Of a stretch of DNA of 64,000 nt, positions 44,370 to 59,881 are shown piece after piece; position 1 is the stretch's first letter; every line of letters starts with the position of its first letter. The position numbers and the translations under genes are program-made. Origin of the DNA: Haematobia irritans (Eukaryota > Arthropoda > Insecta > Diptera > Muscidae). The notes beneath the pieces are model-generated. The model was given only the letters and a program-made list of their open reading frames with translations. It was not told the DNA's origin and did not search any database. The stretch lies in contig NC_134401.1 of NCBI RefSeq assembly GCF_050003625.1, positions 98,930,852 to 98,994,851 on the forward strand, in the 5' to 3' direction.

Positions 44370-47077
44370 ATACCCTGCGCCACACTGTGGAATAGGGTAT
44401 TAAAGGGTGATTTGTTAAGAGCTTGATAACTTTTTTTTAAAAAAAAACGCATAAAATTTGCAAAATCTCATCGGTTCTTTATTTGAAACGTTAGATTGGT
44501 CCATGACATTTACTTTTTGAAGATAATTTCATTTAAATGTTGACCGCGGCTGCGTCTTAGGTGGTCCATTCGGAAAGTCCAATTTTGGGCAACTTTTTCG
44601 AGCATTTCGGCCGGAATAGCCCGAATTTCTTCGGAAATGTTGTCTTCCAAAGCTGGAATAGTTGCTGGCTTATTTCTGTAGACTTTAGACTTGACGTAGC
44701 CCCACAAAAAATAGTCTTAAGGCGTCAAATCGCATGATCTTGGTGGCCAACTTACCGGTCCATTTCTTGAGATGAATTGTTCTCCGAAGTTTTCCCTCAA
44801 AATGGCCATATAATCGCGAGCTGTGTGGCATGTAGCGCCATCTTGTTGAAACCACATGTCAACCAAGTTCAGTTCTTCCATTTTTGGCAACAAAAAGTTT
44901 GTTAGCATCGAACGATAGCGATCGCCATTCACCGTAACGTTGCGTCCAACAGCATCTTTGAAAAAATACGGTCCAATGATTCCACCAGCGTACAAACCAC
45001 ACCAAACAGTGCATTTTTCGGGATGCATGGGCAGTTCTTGAACGGCTTCTGGTTGCTCTTCACTCCAAATGCGGCAATTTTGCTTATTTACGTAGCCATT
45101 CAACCAGAAATGAACCGAACACTGATTTTGGTAATAAAATTCAATGATGAAATGAACCGAACACTGATTTTGGTAATAAAATTCAATGATTTGCAAGCGT
45201 TGCTCGTTAGTAAGTCTATTCATGATGAAATGTCAAAGCATACTGAGCATCTTTCTCTTTGACACCATGTCTGAAATCCCACGTGATCTGTCAAATACTA
45301 ATGCATGAAAATCCTAACCTCAAAAGAATCACCCTTTATAAGTTAGAGCATATGTTTGTAACACCCAGAAGGAGACGAGATAGACACATGGTGTCTTTGG
45401 CAATAATGCTCAGGGTGGGTCCCTGAGTCGATATAACCATGTCCGTCTGTCCATCCGTCCGTCTGGCTGTGAACACATTTTTGTGATCAAAGTCTAGGTC
45501 GCAATTTAAGTCCAATCGCCTTCAAATTTGGCACATGTTCCTAACTTGGGTCAGATTTTGGAAGAAATCGGTTCAGATTTAGATATAGCTCCCATATATA
45601 TCTTTCGCCCGATATGCACTAACATGGACCCAGCAGCCAGAGTTTATACCGATTTGCTTGAAATTTTGTACAAACATAACACTTAGTCGTATAGTCAAGT
45701 GTGCAAAATTTGATTGAGATCGGTTCAGATTTAGATATAGCTCCCATATATATCTTTCGCCCGATATGGACTTATATAGCCCCAGAAGCCAGGTTTTTGG
45801 CCGAATTTGGTTGAAATTTTGCACTAGGAGTACAATTAGTAGTATAGTCAAGTGTGCAAAATTTGATTGAAATCGGTTCAGATTTAGATATAGCTCCCAT
45901 ATATATCTTTCGCCCGATATGGACTAATATGGTCCTAAAAGCCAGAGTTTTGGCCCAATTTGGTTGAAATTTTACACAGGGAGTAGATTTAGCATTATAG
46001 TTATGCGTGCCAAATTTGGTTGAAATCGATTCAGATTTAGATATAGCTCCCATATATCTTTCGCCCGATATGCACTTATATGGACCCAGAAGCCATAGTC
46101 AAGTGTGCAAATTTGATTGAAATCGGTTCAGATTTAGATATAGCTCCCATATATATCTTTCACCCGATATGGACTTCTATGGCCCCAGAAGCCAGAGTTT
46201 TGGCCCAATTTGGTTGAAATTTTGCACTAGGAGTACAATTAGTAGTATAGTCAAGTGTGCAAAATTTGATTGAAATCGGTTCAGATTTAGATATAGCTCC
46301 CATATATATATTTCGCCCGATATGGACTAATATGGTTCTAAAAGCCAGAGTTTTGGCCCAATTTGGTTGAAATTTTGCACAGGGAGTAAATTTAGCATTA
46401 TAGTTAGTACAATTAGTAGTATAGTCAAGTGTGCAAAATTTGGTTGAAATCGATTCAGATTTAGATATAGCTCCCATATATCTTTCGCCCGATATGCACT
46501 TATATGGACCCAGAAGCCAGAGTTTTATCCCGATTAGCTTGAAATTTTGTACAAACATAACACTTAGTCGTATAGTCATGTGTGCCAAATTTGATTGAAA
46601 TCGGTTCAGATTTAGATATAGCTCCCATATATATGTTTTTCTGATTTCGACAAAAATGGTCAAAATACCAACATTTTCCTTGTTAAATCGCCACTGCTTA
46701 GTCGAAAAGTTGTAAAAATGACTCTTATTTTCCTAAACTTCTAATACATATATATCGAGCGATAAATCATAAATGAAATTTTGCGAAATTTCCTTAAAAT
46801 TGCTTCAGATTTAAATGTTACCAATATTTTTTTACTAAAATTGTGTTCCACCCTAGTGCATTAGCCAACTTAAATTTTGAGTCTATTGATTTTGTAAAAG
46901 TCTATCAAATCCTGTCCAACTCGAGTGATATTTAAATGTATGTATTTGGGACAAACCTTTATATATAGTACCCAACACATTTGACGGATGTGATATGGTA
47001 TCGAAAATTTAGATCTACAAAGTGGTGCAGGGTATAATATAGTCGGCCCCGCCCGACTTTAGACTTTCCTTACTTGT
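44370..47077 (-). repeat. Family-2 composite element (left palindrome arm)
   Basis: Same organisation as 8822-9866, from TACCCTGCGCCACACTGTGG to ACTTTCCTTACTTG, with more ~160-bp units at 45570-46660. The DD41D element sits near its start. Confidence 0.85.
44403..45336 (-). mobile_element. DD41D transposon, copy 2 (left palindrome arm)
   Basis: AAGGGTGATTTGTTAAGAGC ... AAAGAATCACCCTT between TA dinucleotides (44401-44402, 45337-45338). The transposase reads from MNRLTNEQRLQIIEFYYQNQ at about 45223, then a duplicated IIEFYYQNQCSVHF, then WLNGYVNKQN; the first catalytic aspartate (FSDEAHF) is deleted. A TAA replaces the leucine codon in LTPLDY, just before the third catalytic aspartate, splitting the frame at 44708-44716. 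Confidence 0.9.
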
Positions 47078-47280
47078 TTTTTTATATTTCCCTTCACAAG
47101 TGGCAATTATTAAGATGTCACTAAAATGTCTATACCCAACAAAAAATGGAAGTTGTTCCAAATTTCGTTTAAAGGGCGTTCCGTGATCCCCTATCGATTT
47201 TTTCCACTTCCGATGCAGTCTTTTTGGACAAGTATAAGAAAGTACGCGAAGTTTCGGACAATTAAATTTCACAAAAAAAG
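47078..47280. repeat. Short repeat next to the palindrome centre
   Basis: TACCCAACAAAAAATGGAAG near 47133 resembles the ends of the TACCCAGCAAAAAA family. The region is mirrored at 47576-47778. No gene. Confidence 0.45.
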
Positions 47281-47575
<295 letters not shown>

Positions 47576-47778
47576 CTTTTTTTGTGAAATTTAATTGTCC
47601 GAAACTTCGCGTACTTTCTTATACTTGTCCAAAAAGACTGCATCGGAAGTGGAAAAAATCGATAGGGGATCACGGAACGCCCTTTAAACGAAATTTGGAA
47701 CAACTTCCATTTTTTGTTGGGTATAGACATTTTAGTGACATCTTAATAATTGCCACTTGTGAAGGGAAATATAAAAAA

Positions 47779-50486
47779 ACAAGTAAGGAAAGTCTAAAGT
47801 CGGGCGGGGCCGACTATATTATACCCTGCACCACTTTGTAGATCTAAATTTTCGATACCATATCACATCCGTCAAATGTGTTGGGTACTATATATAAAGG
47901 TTTGTCCCAAATACATACATTTAAATATCACTCGAGTTGGACAGGATTTGATAGACTTTTACAAAATCAATAGACTCAAAATTTAAGTTGGCTAATGCAC
48001 TAGGGTGGAACACAATTTTAGTAAAAAAATATTGGTAACATTTAAATCTGAAGCAATTTTAAGGAAATTTCGCAAAATTTTATTTATGATTTATCGCTCG
48101 ATATATATGTATTAGAAGTTTAGGAAAATAAGAGTCATTTTTACAACTTTTCGACTAAGCAGTGGCGATTTAACAAGGAAAATGTTGGTATTTTGACCAT
48201 TTTTGTCGAAATCAGAAAAACATATATATGGGAGCTATATCTAAATCTGAACCGATTTCAATCAAATTTGGCACACATGACTATACGACTAAGTGTTATG
48301 TTTGTACAAAATTTCAAGCTAATCGGGATAAAACTCTGGCTTCTGGGTCCATATAAGTGCATATCGGGCGAAAGATATATGGGAGCTATATCTAAATCTG
48401 AATCGATTTCAACCAAATTTTGCACACTTGACTATACTACTAATTGTACTAACTATAATGCTAAATTTACTCCCTGTGCAAAATTTCAACCAAATTGGGC
48501 CAAAACTCTGGCTTTTAGAACCATATTAGTCCATATCGGGCGAAATATATATATGGGAGCTATATCTAAATCTGAACCGATTTCAATCAAATTTTGCACA
48601 CTTGACTATACTACTAATTGTACTCCTAGTGCAAAATTTCAACCAAATTGGGCCAAAACTCTGGCTTCTGGGGCCATAGAAGTCCATATCGGGTGAAAGA
48701 TATATATGGGAGCTATATCTAAATCTGAACCGATTTCAATCAAATTTGCACACTTGACTATGGCTTCTGGGTCCATATAAGTGCATATCGGGCGAAAGAT
48801 ATATGGGAGCTATATCTAAATCTGAATCGATTTCAACCAAATTTGGCACGCATAACTATAATGCTAAATCTACTCCCTGTGTAAAATTTCAACCAAATTG
48901 GGCCAAAACTCTGGCTTTTAGGACCATATTAGTCCATATCGGGCGAAAGATATATATGGGAGCTATATCTAAATCTGAACCGATTTCAATCAAATTTTGC
49001 ACACTTGACTATACTACTAATTGTACTCCTAGTGCAAAATTTCAACCAAATTCGGCCAAAAACCTGGCTTCTGGGGCTATATAAGTCCATATCGGGCGAA
49101 AGATATATATGGGAGCTATATCTAAATCTGAACCGATCTCAATCAAATTTTGCACACTTGACTATACGACTAAGTGTTATGTTTGTACAAAATTTCAAGC
49201 AAATCGGTATAAACTCTGGCTGCTGGGTCCATGTTAGTGCATATCGGGCGAAAGATATATATGGGAGCTATATCTAAATCTGAACCGATTTCTTCCAAAA
49301 TCTGACCCAAGTTAGGAACATGTGCCAAATTTTAAGGCGATTGGACTTAAATTGCGACCTAGACTTTGATCACAAAAATGTGTTCACAGCCAGACGGACG
49401 GATGGACAGACGGACATGGTTATATCGACTCAGGGACCCACCCTGAGCATTATTGCCAAAGACACCATGTGTCTATCTCGTCTCCTTCTGGGCGTTACAA
49501 ACATATGCTCTAACTTATAAAGGGTGATTCTTTTGAGGTTAGGATTTTCATGCATTAGTATTTGACAGATCACGTGGGATTTCAGACATGGTGTCAAAGA
49601 GAAAGATGCTCAGTATGCTTTGACATTTCATCATGAATAGACTTACTAACGAGCAACGCTTGCAAATCATTGAATTTTATTACCAAAATCAGTGTTCGGT
49701 TCATTTCATCATTGAATTTTATTACCAAAATCAGTGTTCGGTTCATTTCTGGTTGAATGGCTACGTAAATAAGCAAAATTGCCGCATTTGGAGTGAAGAG
49801 CAACCAGAAGCCGTTCAAGAACTGCCCATGCATCCCGAAAAATGCACTGTTTGGTGTGGTTTGTACGCTGGTGGAATCATTGGACCGTATTTTTTCAAAG
49901 ATGCTGTTGGACGCAACGTTACGGTGAATGGCGATCGCTATCGTTCGATGCTAACAAACTTTTTGTTGCCAAAAATGGAAGAACTGAACTTGGTTGACAT
50001 GTGGTTTCAACAAGATGGCGCTACATGCCACACAGCTCGCGATTATATGGCCATTTTGAGGGAAAACTTCGGAGAACAATTCATCTCAAGAAATGGACCG
50101 GTAAGTTGGCCACCAAGATCATGCGATTTGACGCCTTAAGACTATTTTTTGTGGGGCTACGTCAAGTCTAAAGTCTACAGAAATAAGCCAGCAACTATTC
50201 CAGCTTTGGAAGACAACATTTCCGAAGAAATTCGGGCTATTCCGGCCGAAATGCTCGAAAAAGTTGCCCAAAATTGGACTTTCCGAATGGACCACCTAAG
50301 ACGCAGCCGCGGTCAACATTTAAATGAAATTATCTTCAAAAAGTAAATGTCATGGACCAATCTAACGTTTCAAATAAAGAACCGATGAGATTTTGCAAAT
50401 TTTATGCGTTTTTTTTTAAAAAAAAGTTATCAAGCTCTTAACAAATCACCCTTTAATACCCTATTCCACAGTGTGGCGCAGGGTAT
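47779..50486 (+). repeat. Family-2 composite element (right palindrome arm)
   Basis: Reverse complement of 44370-47077 with two observed base differences (48081, 49493). Confidence 0.9.
49520..50453 (+). mobile_element. DD41D transposon (right palindrome arm)
   Basis: Mirror of 44403-45336, including the duplicated IIEFYYQNQCSVHF, the missing first aspartate and the TAA before the third aspartate (between the ORFs at 49633-50139 and 50149-50346). Confidence 0.9.
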
Positions 50487-51158
50487 AAAAATTAAAGTAT
50501 TTTGCCATCACTCATCATCACATTGTTAGAAGAGCCATTTTGATTTTTTGTGAAACATCAAGAGTAAATAGCTTCTTATAATTTATTAGAATAAAACCTA
50601 AAATGTAGTGCTAAAAACATTGTTATTTCGTTGAAATGTGTGAGAGGTATATTGGTGACAAATGGTCGAAATTTAAAATGGTAGAGATATTTTTCTAAAC
50701 ATGCTGCTTCGAGCAAGGATAAAAACACTAGTGCAAGACAGCGGTACATAAGCATCACTAAAAAAACAAAAATAACTGTTGTGGATTTTGTAGCGATTGG
50801 GACATTCTATGTGGTCTGTGGGGTTTAAACAAAGCGGGAAATAATTAAGATTTCCACTGTGAACTATGAACGAAAATATGCAATAACCCCTATTTTATGA
50901 AGCTTCGTTAGTGCTACGTTAGCTAACGAACGTATAAACCGTATTATCGACATAGCTGTCATAGTGCATATATATTCTATATGCCAGCAATTAAGTTCCT
51001 ATAAATGCTGATTTTTTCCAATTCAAGTTAATCGGAGAGAAAATATTTGCTATTTACTTTCAGTGAAAACCTAACGAAACTACATGAAAATGACCGTTAA
51101 AATATTTTAAAAATGTGAAAAAATATACGCTTTTATTTTAATTTTATATGAAGCTAAG

Positions 51159-53750
<2,592 letters not shown>

Positions 53751-53950
53751 AAGACGCCAGAAGTTTGTTTTAATCAAAGACAATAAAGAGAAGAAAATGG
53801 GAGATTGGCTGTTGAGGACATCAAACCATTTACGGTGCTGTAATAATTAACTTTTAAACACAATTCTTTATTGGCGTAACGATGCACTCACTAGTGCATT
53901 CCGTGCTTTATTAATTTTAACAAATCAATTCACTTATCATTTATCCCTAA
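53751..53950. other. Spacer between two fold-back family copies
   Basis: No recognisable feature; AT-rich with mixed frames. Confidence 0.4.
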
Positions 53951-54716
53951 CCCTGCCAACATTTTTTGAATTTGGGGACTCTTTTGAGAATCCCCACTAC
54001 GTCGAAAACAATCATATACGACATCAAAAACTCGTCGGAAAAGCGCCGTCACTATTGAGAAGTTGTACCACGCCAAGTTACCACAAAAATGTTTCGCATG
54101 AGTGCAATTATTAGGTGCCTTTATAGATCAATTTAGAACGACGCCAATAAGGGACCCTCCAAACAATCAGAAAAAGTGCATTTTAAGATAGTTGTAAAAG
54201 AATCATTGTGGTCGAGTAAAACACGTTTGTTTAGATATTTATTAATTTGATTAAACATTTACAAATTCTTAAAAATATAACATTTATACCACTATCACAT
54301 TACATTTAACATAATTTTTGGCATTAATGATGATGTTGAGTTACAAGTAGCGAGTTACATGTTGCTGCGTCTATCAACCAGTGTTTTTATTCCATGGAGG
54401 CAGCGTGTCTGTAAAATATCTGAAAAACAATCACTTTATTCCATTTGGAAAATCACCAAATTGTTCACCAATATACCTTTCACAATTTTAAGCGTATAAT
54501 CTATGTTTTCAGAACTTTATTTTCGTTTTTATTTAATTAAAATATAACAAGCTGGTTGCGCTTGGCGTTTCACAAAAAACTGGCTTTTTTTAACAGTAGG
54601 GATGGCAAATTACTTGCATGTACTTTTTGATGTACCTTTTCATGATGGTTGAAGTGACATTTACGAGTCTGTGGTAACGATGAGGTTGAAATGGAACTTT
54701 GAAATGCTGGCAGGGA
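53951..54716. mobile_element. Single-arm copy of the fold-back family
   Basis: It starts CCCTGCCAACATTTTTTGAA near 53953 and follows the left arm of 52351-53750 to about 54590, then diverges and ends CTGGCAGGG. The short ends CCCTGCC/GGCAGGG are inverted. No coding motif. Confidence 0.7.
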
Positions 54717-55359
54717 AGTTATAGTTAGGGGTGCACACCTGTGAATATGCCTTGTCATTTTTTAAAATGCAAATAAAAAGAAATTAAGAACAGGAAATAA
54801 ATTTCCATAAACGGGAAAATGTAATTTTTAGTTGTTGCCTAAAATTTAACATTGTTTCATTAAGAAAATTAAGTTTTTCATTTAAAAAATAAAAAACAAA
54901 TAAAAAATACAAACATTTTATGGAACTAGCACCGTCAATGCAACATTTGGTGACATGTAGGCCAATTTCCCATCTCCTTTGTTTTTAACCCCAAAGTACT
55001 GCTGATATACCAACATTTGAAATAACGGATGATTTAATGGTAACGCAAACGAATTTTAAGCTGGCAACACCTAATACGATAGTTATTATCGATAATGTAC
55101 TCCAATAATCGATTATCTTCATTGCAACGAAATGGCGGGGGGTACTAGTAGATGAAATAATATGTAGTTTATAATCGATGGTGATTTGTTTACTTCGTTG
55201 CAAGTTCCATTCTAGTTTCGTTTCATATCTTGCCTTTGAAACCAAGCTTTTTGGATCCAGTTTATGAATATATTTAGATGATTTTTATAAACAAATAGCC
55301 GTTGTTTTTTTGAGATTTATATTTTATAGAACTACCTATTTTAATAGTACTGCAACAAA
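54717..55359 (+). promoter_or_regulatory. Upstream region of the zinc-finger gene with a DRE-like motif
   Basis: TATCGATA at 55087-55094 matches the DNA replication-related element bound by DREF in flies, common in promoters of broadly expressed genes. Other ATCGAT words are nearby (55112, 55177). The start codon is about 265 bases downstream. The transcription start is not determined. Confidence 0.4.
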
Positions 55360-56482
55360 ATGTTTTTATCGAGAAATTGGCTAATTTGTCGTGTTTGTAT
55401 GCAACAAAGGGATGACATGACGGATTTATTTACACAAATTGCGGGACAACCTGTGTGGAATCTTCTTAGAGATTGCGGAGGTATTCCGGTAAGTGAATAA
55501 AACAATAAAAATCAAGCTTTAAATATTTGCTTAAACCATATGTGTATCTAAGAATGTTTTATGAAATGCACAATTTTCACTTTCACAATAAGTTACTTCT
55601 AATACTGCCCTTTAATCTTCCAGGTCCGTCGGAATGACAATCTACCAGACAAAATTTGTGACAACTGCATAGAAAGACTGTGGAAAGCCCATGCTTTCCG
55701 TCTCGATTGTCAAAAAGCCCATAGGGACATAATTCAATTGGTACAGCCCATAACCACGGACGATGAATTTATATCAGACCATGATCCTGAAAAGGTAGGA
55801 ATATGATCTTGCAAATCAATAAGATGCAAAGCCTTTGTAATATCATAGCTCCGTTTGTGTTTTTTGTTTAGTCTGAAGTTCTGGATAAGTTCCATACGGG
55901 CGTCATTGAAAAATTTGAGTCTCAGAAACAGAATGACTATCCATTTGCTTCCTGTGACAGTATAGAAACACTTTCAACAAGAGAAGATGACACAACTGTA
56001 GAAATGCACTGTGAAACAACCACCGTTAATAACTACGTAATAACCACCATTAAAGAAGAAACTACTTTGGAGCCTTCATCTACTGATGAAACCGAGAAGA
56101 TAATTAAGCGACGGAAACCCCGAAAACCTACTACACGTCGAAAACCCAAAGACGAGATGGCTAATCCAGGTCCATGCCAGGAGGAAGGAATGGGAGCAGT
56201 TTGTACAGTGTGTCAAAAAGTATATGCGAATGCTGAACTATTAAGGCACCATATGTACACTCACAACAAACCCCATCTTTGCACGTTAGTATATAAATTA
56301 TTCAAAAAATATATAATAAATAATGTGAGTACCTCTTTTATAGGACATGTGGTAAAACCTTTAGTCAAATTCAAGCATATAAAAATCACAAAAATTCCCA
56401 TTCAGGCGTACGGCCATATCCTTGTCGAATATGTACGAAACATTTTGCCGATCTTTCCAATCGTAACAAACATGAAAAGTAA
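55360..56482 (+). CDS. ZAD-type C2H2 zinc-finger protein (3' end not found)
   Basis: Probable nuclear DNA-binding regulator. Exons 55360-55488, 55624-55794, 55872-56284 and 56344-56478 have GT-AG introns in matching phases. Exons 1-2 encode the ZAD domain: C-x2-C in LICRVCMQQ (residues 10-13) and C-x2-C in KICDNCIERL (near 55-58), in a domain of about 80 residues. An acidic linker and a basic patch KRRKPRKPTTRRKPK follow. Fingers: VCTVCQKVYANAELLRHHMYTH; CTTCGKTF...HKNSH, formed across the third intron; and CRICTKHFADLSNRNKHEK, whose last histidine is missing. A donor-like GTAAGA follows GAAAA; without splicing the frame stops at 56480-56482. Family members usually have more fingers. Either the final exon(s) lie further on or the gene is truncated. 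A possible continuation is 56872-56926 (after TTGTTCCAG), but it adds no clear finger. Confidence 0.8.
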
Positions 56483-56575
56483 GAAAATTTTTATAAGCGA
56501 AAACTTGCACGACAATTTCAAACGACGACACAAAAAATTAAGATTCAAAATGACTAGAAATAATTGCATATATTA

Positions 56576-57052
56576 TTAGATTGTTGATTTAAATATCTTT
56601 AAATGCTGACCTACAATATACCTCCACAAGAGTTTTAGGCAAGGAGTCGGAACATTTTTCGAAATATACATAATTGTAACTGTAGCAATTTGTGAAACAA
56701 CCATTTTAATTTGATTCGAAAAAAATTTAAAAACATTTTCAGTATAAAACAATTGATACCATCTTTTTGTAATCAAGTCCATTGAATCAATTTTTTTATG
56801 TCTATCGTGGAATGTTTTACAAATAGATTTCGTAAAAGTTTTATTTAAAATATTTCTATTGTTCCAGGGCCATTCACTTTCATAGAGATTCGAACAAATC
56901 GCAGACATCACTTCAGTAAGTTCAAAGTATATCATTAGATATTGTTCTGTCCGTAGTATTTTGTCATCTATAAATACGAAGGGCCGTAACAACACTTTAA
57001 AACACTCCAAGCTATTTAAAGTCGTAACGTCGACTAACTGTGCAATCTCCAT
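56576..57052 (-). CDS. Unrecognised 158-codon ORF (hypothetical)
   Basis: An open frame starts at ATG 57052 (an in-frame TAG lies 18 bases further upstream) and ends at 56576. The residue mix (LECFKVLLRPFVFIDDKILR, YESEWPWNNRNILNK) looks less biased than AT-rich chance frames, but I see no known domain, signal peptide or clear membrane segment. It lies opposite the stretch where the zinc-finger gene's last exon would be expected. It could be a single exon of a larger gene or chance. Confidence 0.25.
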   Translation of the reverse strand: MEIAQLVDVTTLNSLECFKVLLRPFVFIDDKILRTEQYLMIYFELTEVMSAICSNLYESEWPWNNRNILNKTFTKSICKTFHDRHKKIDSMDLITKRWYQLFYTENVFKFFSNQIKMVVSQIATVTIMYISKNVPTPCLKLLWRYIVGQHLKIFKSTI

Positions 57053-58329
57053 TAGAGAAAAGTCTACAAACTAACATGATCCAGAACATTGCAGAAATAC
57101 TGGAAATCTCAAGTCGGGAGAATTATACGCAGCTGTTGATGAATTCAAATGATATCTAACATGATGTATAGAAACCCCTTATTTTACGGAAAGTGTCGTT
57201 ACGGCTTTTTGAATATATGTAATTGTAGACCCATTTTGTAAATGTTTCAATAGAATTAGTTGAAATTCCTAGTAAGTTATAAGGCAAATTGTATAAGGTG
57301 CATTATTCGATGATTATCACGTTGGGATTTATCCCAATGTTAAAGTAAACTTAAGAGCTATTGTTACAATCCATAAATTATTTTGAATATGGGCTGGTAT
57401 TGCTACAAATTTTTAATTTTACCAATCAGGGCATTTTAAAAAATATGGCTTGCGGGTCATTTGTATCTCAAAAAATTATATTTTTACCATATTTTCTTTT
57501 TTTTATTGCCCCATGAACAATATTTTTATTTGAATCTAAGTATGTATTCGAGTTAACGCTCATTTCAATGACAGAAAAATTTATAAAAAAAATGGGTTTG
57601 TTCTTGAACATTCATTGGGTCAAATTAGTTGCTTCTTGTCTGACGTTAGTTATGAAATACTACCTGTAGTACAAGGACATGATAAAACTACTAAAGGTAC
57701 TACCATGGCTGAACAAGAAGGTTAAATCATAGGCCCATATGATTACTATTTTTTTATTTCGACAAAATTTTAAGATGTCAAAATCATATGTTTATGGGGA
57801 TTGCAGCTCTCCAAATGACACTGCATAGCAAATGCATCTCAAACAAACTCGCGCATTCATAGCTGGAGAATTGTTCAAAATGACTTGAGTATCTTGATAA
57901 CATATTCCAGACCCAAAATACCACGCACATCAGTTTTTAAACTGCATCATAAACTGTTTTTGTTAATAGATGGCGAAGATCCATTTGACTGACGTCCATT
58001 CTTAACTTTGGTGGGTACTATAGTCTTATTTGTCTCATATCGTCGTTCCTCGGATGAATTCCACTTCACAATCACTCATAGGTGACGCAATTAAATTTGA
58101 ACCTTTATTTTTCTCTGGATTTGAATTATTTTTTCAGGACAATTGAAAGAATAAATAATTGCCACTACCAATGCCATACGATTATTTTATCAGCTGATTT
58201 TGACTTCTTAAAATTGTAAACAACATATTGAAATTTTTTGTTTTTGCTATCGTGATTCAACCTCCTTATTCAGCCATGGGTACTACATCACAGTCAGCTG
58301 TTCACAGCTGAGTACATCCAATTGTCAAA
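57053..58329. other. Intergenic stretch without recognised genes
   Basis: No transposon motif, RNA gene or convincing ORF was seen. Confidence 0.4.
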
Positions 58330-58535
58330 AACATGTCAGGTTACTATTGTCAAAAATATGTATGGTTACTATTGGTTACATAGGTAACTATTGATTACAT
58401 AGGTTACTATTGGTTACGTAGATTCTATTGGTTACATTTTACATGTCACAGGTTATTATTGTCAAAAACAAGACTGGTTACTACTGGTTACATAGGTAAC
58501 TATTGGTTACTTAGGTTACTATTGGTAACTAACAT
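58330..58535. repeat. Short tandem array of GGTTACTATTGGTTACATA-type units
   Basis: About ten irregular units with a core of GGTTACTATTGGTTACATAG, interspersed with TGTCAAAAACA phrases. Confidence 0.8.
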
Positions 58536-58636
58536 TAAAATGTAAACAAAACAAATTGAAAATATTTAATAACTTTTGTTTACTAACATTAAAATTATAA
58601 AAAGACTGAAATTTGGATGTACTTGAATCTGAGTTA

Positions 58637-59879
58637 AAGGGTGATACTGTCAAAATTTGGTCAAGGGAAAACGCGTGTAAATCGGTGAGATCGTTTATTC
58701 AAAAAATCAAATTAAATTTCTTTTTCAAGTTCAATTAGTATAAAATTCAGGAAATATATTCAGTTAGGCTTTCGCTTTTCCAAATCCGAATTGCCGGGCC
58801 TCACGCTTGACACCTGCCATCAGATTTTGTACAGCCACCTTGTCCACCTTCTTCGTCGCAGAAGGTTCCGCTTGACAATAGCCCAGTATTTCTCAATTAG
58901 GCGGAGCTCTGGCGTGTTGGGAGGGTTCTTGTCCTTGGGAACCACCTGCACGTTGTTGGCGGCGTACCACTCCATGGCCTTTTTACCGTAATGGCAAGAT
59001 GCCAAATCCGGCCAAAACAGTACGGAACAACCGTGTTTCTTCAGGAAAGGCAGCAGACGTTTTTTCAAACACTCTTTCACGTAAATTTCTTGGTTGACAG
59101 TCCCGGAAGCTATGAAAATGCTGCTATTCAAGCCACAGGTAAAGATGGCTTGCCAAACCAGATATTTCTTTGCGAACTTTGTTTTATGTGCTTGAAAATA
59201 TCTGCTACCTTTCCCCTTCCTTTTGCCGTATAAAACTCCTGTTTTATACGGCAGCTGTTTGTAGTCGGCTTTAACGTAGGTTTCGTCGTCCATTACCACG
59301 CAGTCAAACTTCGTCAGCATCGTCGTGTACAGCCTCCGGGATCACGCTTTGGCCTTCGTATTTTGTTTATCATCGCGATTTGGAGTCACTACCTTCTTGT
59401 AAGTCGATAGTCCGGCTCGTTTTTTGGCTCGATGCACGGTTGTAGACTATACACCCAGCTTCTTTGCGGTATCTCGGAGAGAGAGGTTAGGGTTTCGCTT
59501 GAAACTACCAGCAACTCTCTTTGTCGTCTCAGCGGCTTTCGGTTTTCGATTTCCCCCCGATCCAGACTTCCTGGCTGTCGACAAACGTTCCCCAAACACT
59601 TTAATTACATTTGTAACGGTTGATTTGACAACTTTTAGCGATTTTGCCAGCTTTGCGTGCGAGTAGCTCGGATTTTCGCGATGCGCGAGCAAAATTTTGA
59701 TACGCTGCTCTTCTTGCTTGGACGGCATTTTGACAACTGAAGAGTGAATTCCAAAATCAAAATAGGAGCAACATTCTACACACACACCTTCAAAATGAGG
59801 GGTGTTCAGGTTTTTTAAATGCAAAATTGAAAGAAATACGTCAAGTTTATATTGACCAAATTTTGACCGTATCACCCTT
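58637..59879 (-). mobile_element. DD37E transposon, copy 3 (both ends and N-terminus kept)
   Basis: The ends AAGGGTGATACTGTCAAAAT and TTTTGACCGTATCACCCTT are flanked by TA (58635-58636, 59880-59881). It is the only copy retaining the transposase start. It lies directly beside a DD41D-like fragment. Confidence 0.9.
58764..59728 (-). pseudogene. DD37E transposase with nonsense and frameshift damage
   Basis: It starts MPSKQEEQRIKILLAHRENP at 59728. The helix-turn-helix part reads KLAKSLKVVKSTVTNVIKVF, followed by NPNLSLRDTAKKLGV. TCG has become TAG right after KLGV. Downstream, VVMDDETYVKADYK (first Asp), FWPDLASCHYGKK (second Asp) and RLIEKYWAIVK (Glu) remain in the ORF at 59320-58820, with a frameshift near KTGVLYGK and a deletion after KRNL. 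Confidence 0.85.
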
Positions 59880-59881
59880 TA

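Noticed and set aside
48193..49277. ORFs with repeated MGAISKSEPISIKF text
   Set aside because: Products of the family-2 tandem units; the same happens in the mirror arm.
56576..57052. Odorant or gustatory receptor gene on the minus strand
   Set aside because: No row of membrane segments and none of the conserved C-terminal receptor motifs; kept only as an unassigned ORF.
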